From an uncultured Bacteroidia bacterium (GTDB lineage Bacteria > Bacteroidota > Bacteroidia > Bacteroidales > F082): DNA of 34,218 nt. Under the pieces are notes generated by a model, which was not told where the DNA came from, did not search any database, and saw only the letters and a program-made list of their open reading frames with translations. The stretch lies in the NCBI GenBank assembly GCA_902799345.1, contig CADBZW010000032.1, positions 1-34,218 of the forward strand. Direction: 5' to 3'. Shown one piece after another: positions 8,756 to 16,020 of the stretch; position 1 is the stretch's first letter, and each line of letters begins with the position of its first letter. The translations under genes and the position numbers were made by a program.

Positions 8756-8771
8756 TGGCACAATAAATGCC
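8756..8771 (+). promoter_or_regulatory. Sigma-54 (-24/-12) promoter of the permease-adaptor unit
   Basis: TGGCACAATAAATGCC keeps TGGCAC and ATGC at canonical sigma-54 spacing and lies 67 bp before the permease ATG at 8823. Its enhancer geometry duplicates that of the tolC promoter. Confidence 0.78.
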
Positions 8772-8822
8772 TACGAATTAGCGGTTCAACAATTAAACGA
8801 TTAAACAAACAACAATTAAACA

Positions 8823-11168
8823 ATGAATAGCATCTCCGACAAATTAATCAAAATCCTATCGTTAGGCATAGGTCTCGCCATCGGCATCGTGCTGGTTGCC
8901 AAGGTGTGCTTCGAATTGTCGTACGACAGTTTCTACAAGGATGTGGACCGCATCTACATCATTCAAACAGGCATTGAACAACAAGGCGAATCGAAGAATT
9001 TCGGGCAAGTGAGCGGGGCGGTGGCTCCTGGCTTCAAGGCCGAGGTGCCGGGCGTGGAGGAAGCCACACGCACCACTTTCTATTTCAGCAACGACCATTA
9101 TGTGGATGCTGACGGCAATGTCATCACGGGCAATTTCCGTCTTGCCGATTCGTGCTTCTTCAAGGTGTTCGACCGCCCGATTTTGGCTGGCGACCCGGCT
9201 CAAGTGCTGGCTCGGCCGCGTTGCCTGATGGTCTCCAAATCGTTTGCCAACAAACTTGGCGGCGTGGAGGAATGTCTGGGCAAAATCATCGCCAATGAGG
9301 ACTTTCCCGACCTGAAAATGACCGTCGAAGGCGTGTTTGAGGACTTCCCGAAAAACGGCTCCCTCAATTTCGACATTCTGATGTCGATGGAGAGCTATTC
9401 CAAACAGAGCACCGAGAATTGGGTGGGCAACGACCGTTACCAAGGTTTTGTGAAATTGCAGCAAGGCGTTGACCCTCATTCGCTTACCGATGCCATCCAC
9501 AAGATGCAGGAGACGCACCAGCCCTTGGAGGAGTTTGAGAAAAACGGAATGCAGTTGTGGTATTACCTCACGCCGCTTTTGGGCACGCACACTTCCGACC
9601 CCTCTGTCCACTCGATGGTGGTGGTGCTGTCCATCGTGGCCGCGTTGCTGATTCTCATCAGTTTGCTGAATTACATTCTCATCGTCATTTCGTCGATGGT
9701 GCGTCGCGCCAAGGAAATCGGGGTGCGCAAGTGCTATGGCGCCACGGCCTTCAATATCCATTCGTTGCTGGCGCGTGAGGCATTCGTCCATCTGTTGCTG
9801 TCGCTCGTTTTGGCAGCGGCCATCATTTTCGCGTCCAAAGGGCTGATTCAAAACCTGTTGGGTGTTCCGTTTGAGACTTTGCTCATTCCGCAAAGCGTTT
9901 GGGTCATCAGTGGGGTGCTGCTGTTCGTGCTGCTCGTTTCGGTCTTTGTGCCCGCACAGCTTTTTATGCGCATTCCCGTTTCGGTGGCTTTCCGCAACTA
10001 TACCGAAAACTCGCGCCGCTGGAAAATCGGACTGCTTGGCGTTCAGGTGTTTATCAATGTCTTCGTGGCGACGATGCTTCTCATTGTGGCCTTGCAATAC
10101 AAGAAGATGGTCAACTCCGACCCGGGCTACAACTACGAGAACACCTATTATATGTCCATGTACGACGGCGACCAAGCCGCACAAAGGCGCGTGGTGGAGA
10201 CCTTGAGCCAAATGCCCGAGGTGACGCATACGGGCGTGGCTTATCATCTGCCGCTTTCCTACGCCAGCGGCGACAATGTGTATTTGCCTGGCGACGACCG
10301 CGAGCTGTTCAACGTGGCCGACTGCTACGAAGCCACACCAAGTTTTTATGAGATGATGGGGTTCGACTTTGTGGATGGTCGCATTCCTGCCGATTCCACA
10401 GAAGTGGCTGTGAGCGAGGCCTTTGTGAAACGAATGGCCGACTTCGCCGACTGGAGCGATGGCGCAGTGGGCAAGCAAGTGTTGATTACAGGCCACGGAA
10501 CGGAGCTGATGGGCGTGCTGCCTTTCACCATTTCGGGCGTTTACCGCGACATCCGCATCAATAACCTTGTGGACCTTGACACCCGCCCGAGTGTGCGCTT
10601 CTATGGCTCGCTCGACGACGGCAAGTCGTATATGCCGTATGTGGTTTTCAGGACGAACGCGAAACTCGACGAGGCTGCTATGCAAAAAGTGACCGAGGCG
10701 ATTGCGACGGCCTTGGACGGCAAGCAAATGCAAATCCTGTCGTGGTCCGACCAGATGCGCTCGGCCTATGACGACAGCCGCAAGATGCGCAACACCATCT
10801 TCATCGGTGCCATTTTCGCCTTGATGATTGCCGTTTTGGGTCTTGTCGGCTTCGTCCGCGACGAGTCGAACCGAAGGAGCAAGGAGATGGCCATCCGCAA
10901 AATCAACGGTGCGACGGCTCGCGACGTGCTGCGCATCTTCGCTTGGGACGTGCTGAAACTCTCGTTGGTGATGGCGGTCTTGGCCAGTATTGGCGCATTC
11001 TTCGTCGCCCACAGGTGGTTGGAGCAGTTTGCCGAGCGCATCGGCCTTTCGCCGTTCTACTTCATTACTGGGGCGGTTGCGGTTCTGTTCATCGTCACCG
11101 TGGTGGTCGTCTTGTGCAGCAACAGGATTGCACGGATGAATCCTGTTAAGTCTTTGAAGAATAATTGA
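8823..11168 (+). CDS. FtsX/MacB-type ABC transporter permease
   Basis: This intact 781-residue protein is the two-domain permease type common in Bacteroidota. It has an N-terminal membrane segment (about 10-30), a MacB-like periplasmic domain (DRIYII...GNFRLADSCFFKVF...LMVSKSFANKLGG), and a first FtsX block starting near SMVVVLSIVAALLILISLLN with RAKEIGVRKCYGA. A second membrane anchor and periplasmic domain (TYYMSMYDGD...ISGVYRDIRI) follow, then a last FtsX block (RRSKEMAIRKINGATARDVL) ending in ARMNPVKSLKNN. No nucleotide-binding domain is present. It is preceded by its own sigma-54 promoter and enhancer and followed by the adaptor gene, so the two probably form one regulated unit. The family moves substrates from the periplasm or inner membrane by mechanotransmission; the substrate here is unknown. 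Confidence 0.92.
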   Translation: MNSISDKLIKILSLGIGLAIGIVLVAKVCFELSYDSFYKDVDRIYIIQTGIEQQGESKNFGQVSGAVAPGFKAEVPGVEEATRTTFYFSNDHYVDADGNVITGNFRLADSCFFKVFDRPILAGDPAQVLARPRCLMVSKSFANKLGGVEECLGKIIANEDFPDLKMTVEGVFEDFPKNGSLNFDILMSMESYSKQSTENWVGNDRYQGFVKLQQGVDPHSLTDAIHKMQETHQPLEEFEKNGMQLWYYLTPLLGTHTSDPSVHSMVVVLSIVAALLILISLLNYILIVISSMVRRAKEIGVRKCYGATAFNIHSLLAREAFVHLLLSLVLAAAIIFASKGLIQNLLGVPFETLLIPQSVWVISGVLLFVLLVSVFVPAQLFMRIPVSVAFRNYTENSRRWKIGLLGVQVFINVFVATMLLIVALQYKKMVNSDPGYNYENTYYMSMYDGDQAAQRRVVETLSQMPEVTHTGVAYHLPLSYASGDNVYLPGDDRELFNVADCYEATPSFYEMMGFDFVDGRIPADSTEVAVSEAFVKRMADFADWSDGAVGKQVLITGHGTELMGVLPFTISGVYRDIRINNLVDLDTRPSVRFYGSLDDGKSYMPYVVFRTNAKLDEAAMQKVTEAIATALDGKQMQILSWSDQMRSAYDDSRKMRNTIFIGAIFALMIAVLGLVGFVRDESNRRSKEMAIRKINGATARDVLRIFAWDVLKLSLVMAVLASIGAFFVAHRWLEQFAERIGLSPFYFITGAVAVLFIVTVVVVLCSNRIARMNPVKSLKNN

Positions 11169-11174
11169 TTGTTA

Positions 11175-11314
11175 TCACAAAACCAACAAAACAATGATAA
11201 AGCCCAAAGAAAAGCGTGTGGCGGCACGCAACCGCGTTGCCGCCGGAAAGCGGGCCGGTTGGCCGCTTTCCCCAGCCAAGAAAAAAGGTTTTGAGGGTTT
11301 TGCAGGTTTTGTGA
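11175..11314. repeat. Copy 1 of a ~145-bp palindromic repeat flanking the adaptor gene
   Basis: The element is bounded by TCACAAAACC and GGTTTTGTGA. It contains two hairpins: GGCGGCA/TGCCGCC (11220-11244) and GGAAAGCGG/CCGCTTTCC (11245-11271). A second copy, about 90% identical by eye over the core, is at 12618-12766. It starts seven bases after the permease stop codon and may act as a processing or attenuation site between permease and adaptor. Confidence 0.8.
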
Positions 11315-11334
11315 CCAAAGAAATAAACAATTAA
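11194..11334 (+). CDS. Possible 46-residue basic peptide encoded in repeat copy 1
   Basis: The ATG at 11194 opens a 46-codon frame containing KEKRVAARNRVAAGKRAG and WPLSPAKKKGFEGFAGFVT and ending at TAA 11334. The second repeat copy (from 12646) keeps the same frame open, with KEKRAAAPNRVAAGKRAS and WPLSPTKKNGFVGFAGFVT. Both copies therefore encode similar Arg/Lys-rich peptides. Whether this is real translation or a by-product of a GC-rich palindrome is undecided. There is no strong ribosome-binding site. Confidence 0.3.
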   Translation: MIKPKEKRVAARNRVAAGKRAGWPLSPAKKKGFEGFAGFVTKEINN

Positions 11335-11348
11335 ATAACTCTACGAAT

Positions 11349-12617
11349 ATGGAACACTCAATGGATCGTAAAATCGAACAGAAAAAAGGCATTCGCCGCG
11401 CGTTCACCAAGAAAGCCTTGCCGTTTTGGGGCGGGGCGTTGCTCCTCGTCTTTATCCTCTGGCTCATCTTCAGGGACGACTCGAAGAAACTCCGCATCGA
11501 CGCGGACAACATCACTGTGAGCACCGTCACCTCGGGCGAGTTCAACGACTACATCCGCATCAGCGGACAGGTCGCGCCCATGACGACCATCCAAATCAGC
11601 CCTTTGGAAGGCGGCGTGGTGCAGCAGATCGTCACCGAGGAAGGCAGCCGCGTCAAGGCGGGTGATGTCATCCTTATCTTGAGCAACGAAAACCTGGATA
11701 TGCAAATCCTCACCTCCGAGGCCGACCTCGCCGAGAAGGAGAACATCCTGCGCAACACTATGATTCAGATGGAACAACAGAAACTAAGTGTGGAGCAGGA
11801 AAAACTGCAACTGCAGATGGAGGTGCAGCGCAACCGCCGCACCTACGAGGCGCAGAAGTCGCTCTACAACGACGGCCTCATCGCCCGCGAAGATTACCTG
11901 AAGGCCGAGGAGGACTTCACACTCTCGAACAGCCGCCTGAAGCTGGTGGAGAACCGCGCCAAGCAGGACAGCCTCCATCGCTCGGTGGAAATCGACCGTA
12001 TGCGCGAAAGCCTCGAAAACATGCGCGTCAACATGATGATGATCCGTAAGCGAAAGGAAAACCTGACCATCAAAGCACCCATCGATGGCGAGTTGGGCCT
12101 GTTGGATGTGGTGTTGGGTCAATCGGTGGGCGCAGGCTCCAAGATTGGGCAAATCAACAACCTTGATAGCTACAAGATCGAGGCCCAGATCGATGAGCAT
12201 TACATCGACCGCATCACTCCAGGTTTGGAGGCCACCTTCGAGCGGCAGAGCGAGCGGTATCAAGCGCAGATTCGCAAAGTGTATCCCGAGGTGCGCGACG
12301 GCAAGTTTAAGGCCGACTTCAAGTTTATGGAGCAGCAGCCCGAGAACATCCGCAGCGGCCAGACCTATTACCTCAACCTGCAACTCGGCCAGCCCGTGGA
12401 GGCGGTGCTCATCCCGCGTGGTGCCTTCTACCAAAAGACTGGCGGTAAGTGGATTTATGTGCTCTCGCCCGACGGCAGCAAGGCTACGCGCCGCGACATC
12501 CGCATCGGGCGACAAAACCCGCAGTATTACGAGGTCGTCGAAGGCCTGGAGGCTGGCGAGAAGGTGATTACTTCTTCGTATGACAACTTCGGCGAATCGG
12601 AGGTGCTGGTGTTTTAA
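11349..12617 (+). CDS. Periplasmic adaptor (membrane fusion) protein, MacA/HlyD type
   Basis: This 422-residue protein has an N-terminal membrane anchor (LPFWGGALLLVFILWLIF, about residues 24-41). A lipoyl/barrel-sandwich half-motif follows (GGVVQQIVTEEGSRVKAGD, about 88-106), then a long coiled-coil hairpin (about 115-215, e.g. EADLAEKENILRNTMIQ). The second lipoyl half is LTIKAPIDGELGLLDVVLGQ, followed by beta-barrel and membrane-proximal domains (EAVLIPRGAFYQKTGGKWIYVL). This is the architecture of adaptors that bridge an inner-membrane transporter to a TolC channel, here most likely the products of the permease and tolC genes upstream. It lies 180 bp after the permease with a palindromic repeat between, and a second copy of that repeat starts at its stop codon. 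Confidence 0.92.
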   Translation: MEHSMDRKIEQKKGIRRAFTKKALPFWGGALLLVFILWLIFRDDSKKLRIDADNITVSTVTSGEFNDYIRISGQVAPMTTIQISPLEGGVVQQIVTEEGSRVKAGDVILILSNENLDMQILTSEADLAEKENILRNTMIQMEQQKLSVEQEKLQLQMEVQRNRRTYEAQKSLYNDGLIAREDYLKAEEDFTLSNSRLKLVENRAKQDSLHRSVEIDRMRESLENMRVNMMMIRKRKENLTIKAPIDGELGLLDVVLGQSVGAGSKIGQINNLDSYKIEAQIDEHYIDRITPGLEATFERQSERYQAQIRKVYPEVRDGKFKADFKFMEQQPENIRSGQTYYLNLQLGQPVEAVLIPRGAFYQKTGGKWIYVLSPDGSKATRRDIRIGRQNPQYYEVVEGLEAGEKVITSSYDNFGESEVLVF

Positions 12618-12766
12618 TCACAAAACCGACAAAACTAGCAAAACAATGAATAAGTCCAAAGAAAAGCGTGCGGCGGCACCCAACCGGGTTGCCGCTGGAA
12701 AGCGGGCCAGTTGGCCGCTTTCCCCAACCAAGAAAAACGGTTTTGTGGGTTTTGCAGGTTTTGTGA
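12618..12766. repeat. Copy 2 of the palindromic repeat, between the adaptor and ROK genes
   Basis: This copy has the same TCACAAAACC...GGTTTTGTGA ends and the same two GC-rich hairpins as copy 1, with 9 extra bases near the left end. It directly abuts the adaptor stop codon and lies between convergent genes, where it could serve as a bidirectional terminator. A frame from ATG 12646 to 12813 (55 codons) is open through it and encodes a peptide like that of copy 1. Confidence 0.8.
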
Positions 12767-12778
12767 CAATAAAAACTT

Positions 12779-13726
12779 TTACGCCTTGCTCAACGCCGCA
12801 GCGCCAAGGATAGCCGCGTCGTTGTCGGGCAGCTCGGAGACGCGCACGTCGACGCTGCCGTCGTAGACGAAGCACAGGTGCTTCTTGAACGACTCTCGCA
12901 CGGGCTTCATCAGCACCTCGCCGGCCTTCACGGGACCGCCCATCAAAAAGATGGCCTCGGGACCGCTGAAGGCCACGGCATTGGCCAAGGCTATGCCTAA
13001 CCAGTAGCCCGTCTTTTCGAAGACTCTGAGGGCCAAGGCATCACCGTATTTGGCGGCATCGCCCACCATCTTGCTGGTCAGCTCCTCGGGCGGCACTTGT
13101 GAGAGCGCGCCGACATAGTCGGGCGTGGCTTCAATCATCTCGAGTGCCGTGCGACGGATGCCCGTGGCGGAGGTATAGGTCTCGAGGCAGCCTTTGCGCC
13201 CACAGCCGCAGGGACGGCCTTCGGGGATGAGGATGGCATGGCCGAGTTCGCCCGCGCCGCCAGTCTTACCATGGACGAGCTTGCCGTCCACCACAATGCC
13301 GCTACCCACGCCTGTTCCGAGGGTGAAGGTGATGAAGTTCTTCATGCCCTTGGCACCGCCGTAGACGAGTTCACCGTAGGCGGCTGCGTTGGCATCGTTA
13401 GAGACGACCACAGGCACATCGATATGTGAACGAAACGCCGCCGCCAAGTCGACGATGCCCTTGAAGTTGAGGTTGGTAGCGTTTTCGATGCAGCCCGTGT
13501 AGTAGTTGCCCGCTGGTGCCGCGATGCCGATGCCATCGATGGCCTTGACACCGTTTTCGGCCATCAAGAATTTGATTTGTTCGTAGATGTCGGACACATA
13601 GATGGAGGCATCGTAGTATTTGTTGGTGGGCAGGTTTTTCTTGGCCAGGCAACGGCCGTCGTCGCGCACCAGTCCAATGTCGGTGTTGGTGCCGCCAATG
13701 TCGATTCCAATGGAGTAAGTGTTCAT
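12779..13726 (-). CDS. ROK-family sugar kinase (glucokinase-like)
   Basis: This 315-residue cytoplasmic protein has the ROK phosphate motif IDIGGTNT (8-15), the catalytic Asp in SNDANAAAYGE (D111), a TLGTGVGSGIVVDG nucleotide-binding loop, and the ROK zinc signature with H163, C173, C175 and C180 (GHAILIPEGRPCGCGRKGCLE). It has no N-terminal DNA-binding domain, so it is a kinase rather than a NagC/XylR-type repressor. Glucose is the most likely substrate, but other hexoses or amino sugars are possible. It is convergent with the adaptor gene and divergent from the thpR-like gene. A TACTTTAG box (reverse strand, 13749-13756) is a weak promoter candidate. Confidence 0.92.
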   Translation of the reverse strand: MNTYSIGIDIGGTNTDIGLVRDDGRCLAKKNLPTNKYYDASIYVSDIYEQIKFLMAENGVKAIDGIGIAAPAGNYYTGCIENATNLNFKGIVDLAAAFRSHIDVPVVVSNDANAAAYGELVYGGAKGMKNFITFTLGTGVGSGIVVDGKLVHGKTGGAGELGHAILIPEGRPCGCGRKGCLETYTSATGIRRTALEMIEATPDYVGALSQVPPEELTSKMVGDAAKYGDALALRVFEKTGYWLGIALANAVAFSGPEAIFLMGGPVKAGEVLMKPVRESFKKHLCFVYDGSVDVRVSELPDNDAAILGAAALSKA

Positions 13727-13762
13727 GGTGAGGTCTGTTTTGATGGTGCTAAAGTACGGTTT

Positions 13763-13795
13763 TTTGTTGAACTGGGAAGAAAAACCCTATTTTTG
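13763..13795 (+). promoter_or_regulatory. Bacteroidota promoter of the RNA phosphodiesterase gene
   Basis: TTTG (13763-13766) and TATTTTTG (13788-13795) are separated by 21 bp, matching the -33/-7 pattern. The ATG at 13812 follows after 16 bp, leaving a very short leader. Confidence 0.65.
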
Positions 13796-13811
13796 CACAA
13801 AAATAAACGCC

Positions 13812-14381
13812 ATGTACACCAAACGCACCTTTTTGGCCATCCACATCCCGACAGGGACGGAATATCCCCTCCTGGTGGAGCGATTGAAGAAAAACCTTCC
13901 GCACGAGAAGTTCATCAACTACTGTCGTCCCGAAAACATCCATCTGACCTTGAAATTCCTTGGCAGCACGCCTGTCGACGACATCCCCAACATCATAGAG
14001 GCTTGCCAGAAGGTGGCCAAGCGTCACCAGCCTTTCACCATGGACTTCGACCGTACGGGTTTCTTCGGCTCCAACCATGTCCCTCGTGTGCTTTGGCTCG
14101 GCATGAACGACCAACCCAAGGCCTTGTTTGACCTCGAAGCCGACCTCTTGGACGCTTTCGATGACTTGGGCTATCTGCGTGATCGTCAGAACTTTGTGCC
14201 GCATCTCACGGTGTGTCGCATCAAGTCGCTGGTCGACAAGCAGTTTTTCTTGAAAGTCTGCAATGGCATCGAGCAGAAGACCTACCTCCATGCCGACGTG
14301 AAGGAACTGGTGTATTTCCAAAGCATTTTGCAGCCTACGGGGCCGATTTACAAGGTGATAAAGACTATACCGTTGGGATAG
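13812..14381 (+). CDS. thpR: RNA 2',3'-cyclic phosphodiesterase, ThpR/LigT family
   Basis: This 189-residue 2H-phosphoesterase has both signature motifs: HLTL at 44-47 (ENIHLTLKFLG) and HLTV at 131-134 (NFVPHLTVCRI). The N-terminus RTFLAIHIP is typical of the family. It opens 2',3'-cyclic phosphates on RNA ends and was first known as a tRNA-half 2'-5' ligase in vitro. I chose the ATG at 13812 over upstream in-frame starts because homology begins there and a TATTTTTG box lies just before it. It is monocistronic and divergent from the ROK gene. Length fits the family (about 180-190). Confidence 0.9.
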   Translation: MYTKRTFLAIHIPTGTEYPLLVERLKKNLPHEKFINYCRPENIHLTLKFLGSTPVDDIPNIIEACQKVAKRHQPFTMDFDRTGFFGSNHVPRVLWLGMNDQPKALFDLEADLLDAFDDLGYLRDRQNFVPHLTVCRIKSLVDKQFFLKVCNGIEQKTYLHADVKELVYFQSILQPTGPIYKVIKTIPLG

Positions 14382-14409
14382 TCTAATGGCTAGATTTCGC
14401 AAGCCTCCC

Positions 14410-14543
14410 ATGTCATTCCAGCAGGGGAAAGAGCGTGAGAGGGAATCTAGGGGAGGCGGTCAAAGACAGAAAAAACCTTTAATAACGGCTTCAACAGCTA
14501 TAGATCCCAAGCCTTTGCCCACCTGCCCACGTGGGGATGACAT
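14410..14543. repeat. Palindromic interspersed element with ATGTCAT/ATGACAT ends
   Basis: The element begins ATGTCATTCC and ends GGGGATGACAT, with an inner CCCACGTGGG palindrome. Its terminal sequence resembles the CGTCAT/ATGACG element at 5653-5740, so they may belong to one loose family. An inverted pair GGCTTCAACAG (14487-14497) and CTGTTGAAGCC (14546-14556) overlaps its right end. Confidence 0.5.
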
Positions 14544-14590
14544 ACCTGTTGAAGCCTAAAAAACCAATCCTTTTCAATAGAACTCTACTT

Positions 14591-14606
14591 TGGCATTAAT
14601 TTTGCT
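14591..14606 (+). promoter_or_regulatory. Possible sigma-54 promoter of the secreted-protein operon
   Basis: TGGCATTAATTTTGCT keeps TGGCA and TTGCT at exact -24/-12 spacing. No TGTAAA-N5-TTTACA enhancer is nearby, so if it is used, another activator would be involved. A sigma-AB type box lies 31 bp downstream. Confidence 0.4.
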
Positions 14607-14616
14607 CTATTTCGCC

Positions 14617-14644
14617 TTGTGCAACGAAAAAAGCACTATCTTTG
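14617..14644 (+). promoter_or_regulatory. Bacteroidota promoter of the secreted-protein operon
   Basis: TTG (14617-14619) and TATCTTTG (14637-14644) are 17 bp apart, and the ATG at 14726 follows an 81-bp AT-rich leader. The -7 box is exact; the -33 is short-spaced. Confidence 0.55.
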
Positions 14645-14725
14645 CAATTTTATTAGGTTTGTATGAGTTATCTATAGGAACAAATCTTAAATCTTGAAAT
14701 CTTGAAATTTGAAATTTAAAAGAAT

Positions 14726-15361
14726 ATGAAATCGAAAATCACAACCATCATGCTGGTTCTCTTGGCCGCTTTCATCACGCTGGGAGGCACCACCAGTTGC
14801 AAGAGCAAGAAACGTCTTGCCAAGGAAGCCGCTGAGGCTGAGTACAAATCCAAAGTCGAGCAGGCTATCGCCGACTTGAACGCCATCCTCGACGACGAGA
14901 CCTTGTGGACCCTCGAAGAGAAGGAAGCCCGTGTGCAGACCATCAAGGACTGGAACCTGCAGAACGCCGAAGTCGACGACTTGATTTTCCAGGTGGAAAA
15001 GAAACTGGCTCGCGAACGCGCACAAAGGGATGAAGAAGAACGTCGTGCCGCCCAAGAACGTGAACAAGCCGCTGCTGTCGATGTCGTGTTGGGACGTAAC
15101 TTCAACAGCATCGCCAATGCTGGTAGTACCAGCCAGGCCAACCGTGTCATCAACGAGACCTTGGATATGTTTGAGTCGCCCAACACGCCTGTGCTCCTTA
15201 TCATCAAGCAGAACGCAGGTTTCAACGACTACGACCGTCCGACCACCATCGAGAAGTACCTCAACTATGTGAAGGACCAAAAGAAGGCCTCGGAGAAGGT
15301 GCACGACATCAAATACAACGCCAACGGAAAGATTAACGAACTTGAACTGATAAAGAAATGA
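14726..15361 (+). CDS. Putative coiled-coil lipoprotein of unknown function
   Basis: This 211-residue protein has a lipoprotein signal peptide: a basic start, a hydrophobic core (TTIMLVLLAAFITLGG) and a lipobox ending at TTSC-K. The mature part is strongly charged and helical (LAKEAAEAEYKSKVEQAIAD and ARERAQRDEEERRAAQEREQ), then a more globular end (LGRNFNSIANAGSTSQANRV...NTPVLLIIKQ). Its C-terminal portion and the next gene share the idea of a SEANRVI / SQANRVI segment followed by an E-rich helix, hinting at distant relatedness. The stop overlaps the next start (ATGA), so they are co-translated. Likely anchored in a membrane facing the periplasm. No recognised family. Confidence 0.8.
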   Translation: MKSKITTIMLVLLAAFITLGGTTSCKSKKRLAKEAAEAEYKSKVEQAIADLNAILDDETLWTLEEKEARVQTIKDWNLQNAEVDDLIFQVEKKLARERAQRDEEERRAAQEREQAAAVDVVLGRNFNSIANAGSTSQANRVINETLDMFESPNTPVLLIIKQNAGFNDYDRPTTIEKYLNYVKDQKKASEKVHDIKYNANGKINELELIKK

Positions 15362-15933
15362 AAAAGATCATCGCCACATTAGCTTTTGTCATGTGCTTTG
15401 CGGGCATCGCCCTCGCACAAGACGAACTGAGTTTCGAACGCAAGCAGGCCATCGACAGCCTTGCCTTGGAGAAGGTGAGAGACCTGAGCAAATATGTCAA
15501 AATCGTTGGTTCCAAGGAAACGCCTTTCAGCGAGGCCAACCGCGTCATCGACCGCGCCGAGGAGCTGTTCATGAGCGATGCTGAAATCGGTGTCTCGTCG
15601 TTGGGTTCCAACCAAATCACCTATTACCGTGTCCGCAAGTACTTCGAGCACCTCATGCGCCTCAACTACGACCGCGTCGAGATTGAATGGTACAACATCG
15701 AGTATGTCAGCGACTTACAGCGTCAGCCCGACGGCACCTATGTGGGCGTTATCACCGTCTTCCAGACGTTCCGCGGCTACGACCAAGAAGGCAACCTGGT
15801 ATATAAGGACACGACCAAGAAGGACATCACCGTCTACGTGAAACGCAAGGAGACCCAAATCGGTGGCCGCACCATCGGCTTCTGGGATGTTTTGCTCGGC
15901 GACATGCGCGTCAAGGAAACGACGAATCGGTAA
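15358..15933 (+). CDS. Secreted/periplasmic protein of unknown function
   Basis: This 191-residue protein has a clear signal peptide (MKKIIATLAFVMCFAGIALAQ). The mature protein has an N-terminal helical part with SEANRVIDRAEELFM, similar to SQANRVINETLDMFE in the preceding lipoprotein. A beta-rich C-terminal half (VEIEWYNIEYVSDLQ, YVGVITVFQTFRGYD, KKDITVYVKRKE) resembles an NTF2-like or similar small fold. It overlaps the preceding stop by four bases. A strong hairpin follows its stop codon. The function is unknown; context says it acts with the lipoprotein and LRR protein in the envelope. Confidence 0.8.
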   Translation: MKKIIATLAFVMCFAGIALAQDELSFERKQAIDSLALEKVRDLSKYVKIVGSKETPFSEANRVIDRAEELFMSDAEIGVSSLGSNQITYYRVRKYFEHLMRLNYDRVEIEWYNIEYVSDLQRQPDGTYVGVITVFQTFRGYDQEGNLVYKDTTKKDITVYVKRKETQIGGRTIGFWDVLLGDMRVKETTNR

Positions 15934-15937
15934 AATA

Positions 15938-16009
15938 TTGACCATGACCGATGACCCTGACCCTGACCTCCGTTGATAGCGGATAGTCAGGGTCAGGGTT
16001 CATGGTCAA
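15938..16009. repeat. 72-bp hairpin between the second and third genes of the operon
   Basis: TTGACCATGA (15938-15947) pairs with TCATGGTCAA (16000-16009), and inner CCCTGACCCTGAC pairs with GTCAGGGTCAGGG. The long stem has no U-tract, so it may be an RNA-processing or stability element, or an interspersed palindrome, rather than a terminator. Confidence 0.7.
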
Positions 16010-16020
16010 GGTAAACGATA

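Larger units (their letters stand above)
8482..8822. other. Intergenic control region before the second permease
   Basis: This 341-bp stretch holds the edge of the DUF4143 remnant and three copies of an AATCACATTTT(C/T)TG-like unit (near 8542, 8573 and 8606, about 31-33 bp apart). It then holds the twin enhancer palindromes, the sigma-54 promoter, and an A/C-rich leader with repeated ATTAAAC units (about 8790-8820). It is very AT-rich and has no believable gene. Confidence 0.6.
14382..14725. other. Intergenic region before the secreted-protein operon
   Basis: The 344 bp contain a palindromic interspersed element (14410-14543), an 11-bp inverted repeat (14487-14497 with 14546-14556), a sigma-54-like element (14591-14606), a TATCTTTG box (14637-14644) and an AT-rich leader with repeated AAATCTTGA units. 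No gene is seen. Confidence 0.6.

Noticed and set aside
8862-11012. 716-codon open frame on the minus strand
   Set aside because: It lies antisense to the intact FtsX permease and is His/Gln/Arg-rich with no family resemblance; it arises from the codon bias of the real gene.
13719-13811. N-terminal extension of the ThpR-like protein from 13719
   Set aside because: The extension overlaps the promoter and the start of the divergent ROK gene; 2H-family homology starts at MYTKRTFLAI (13812).
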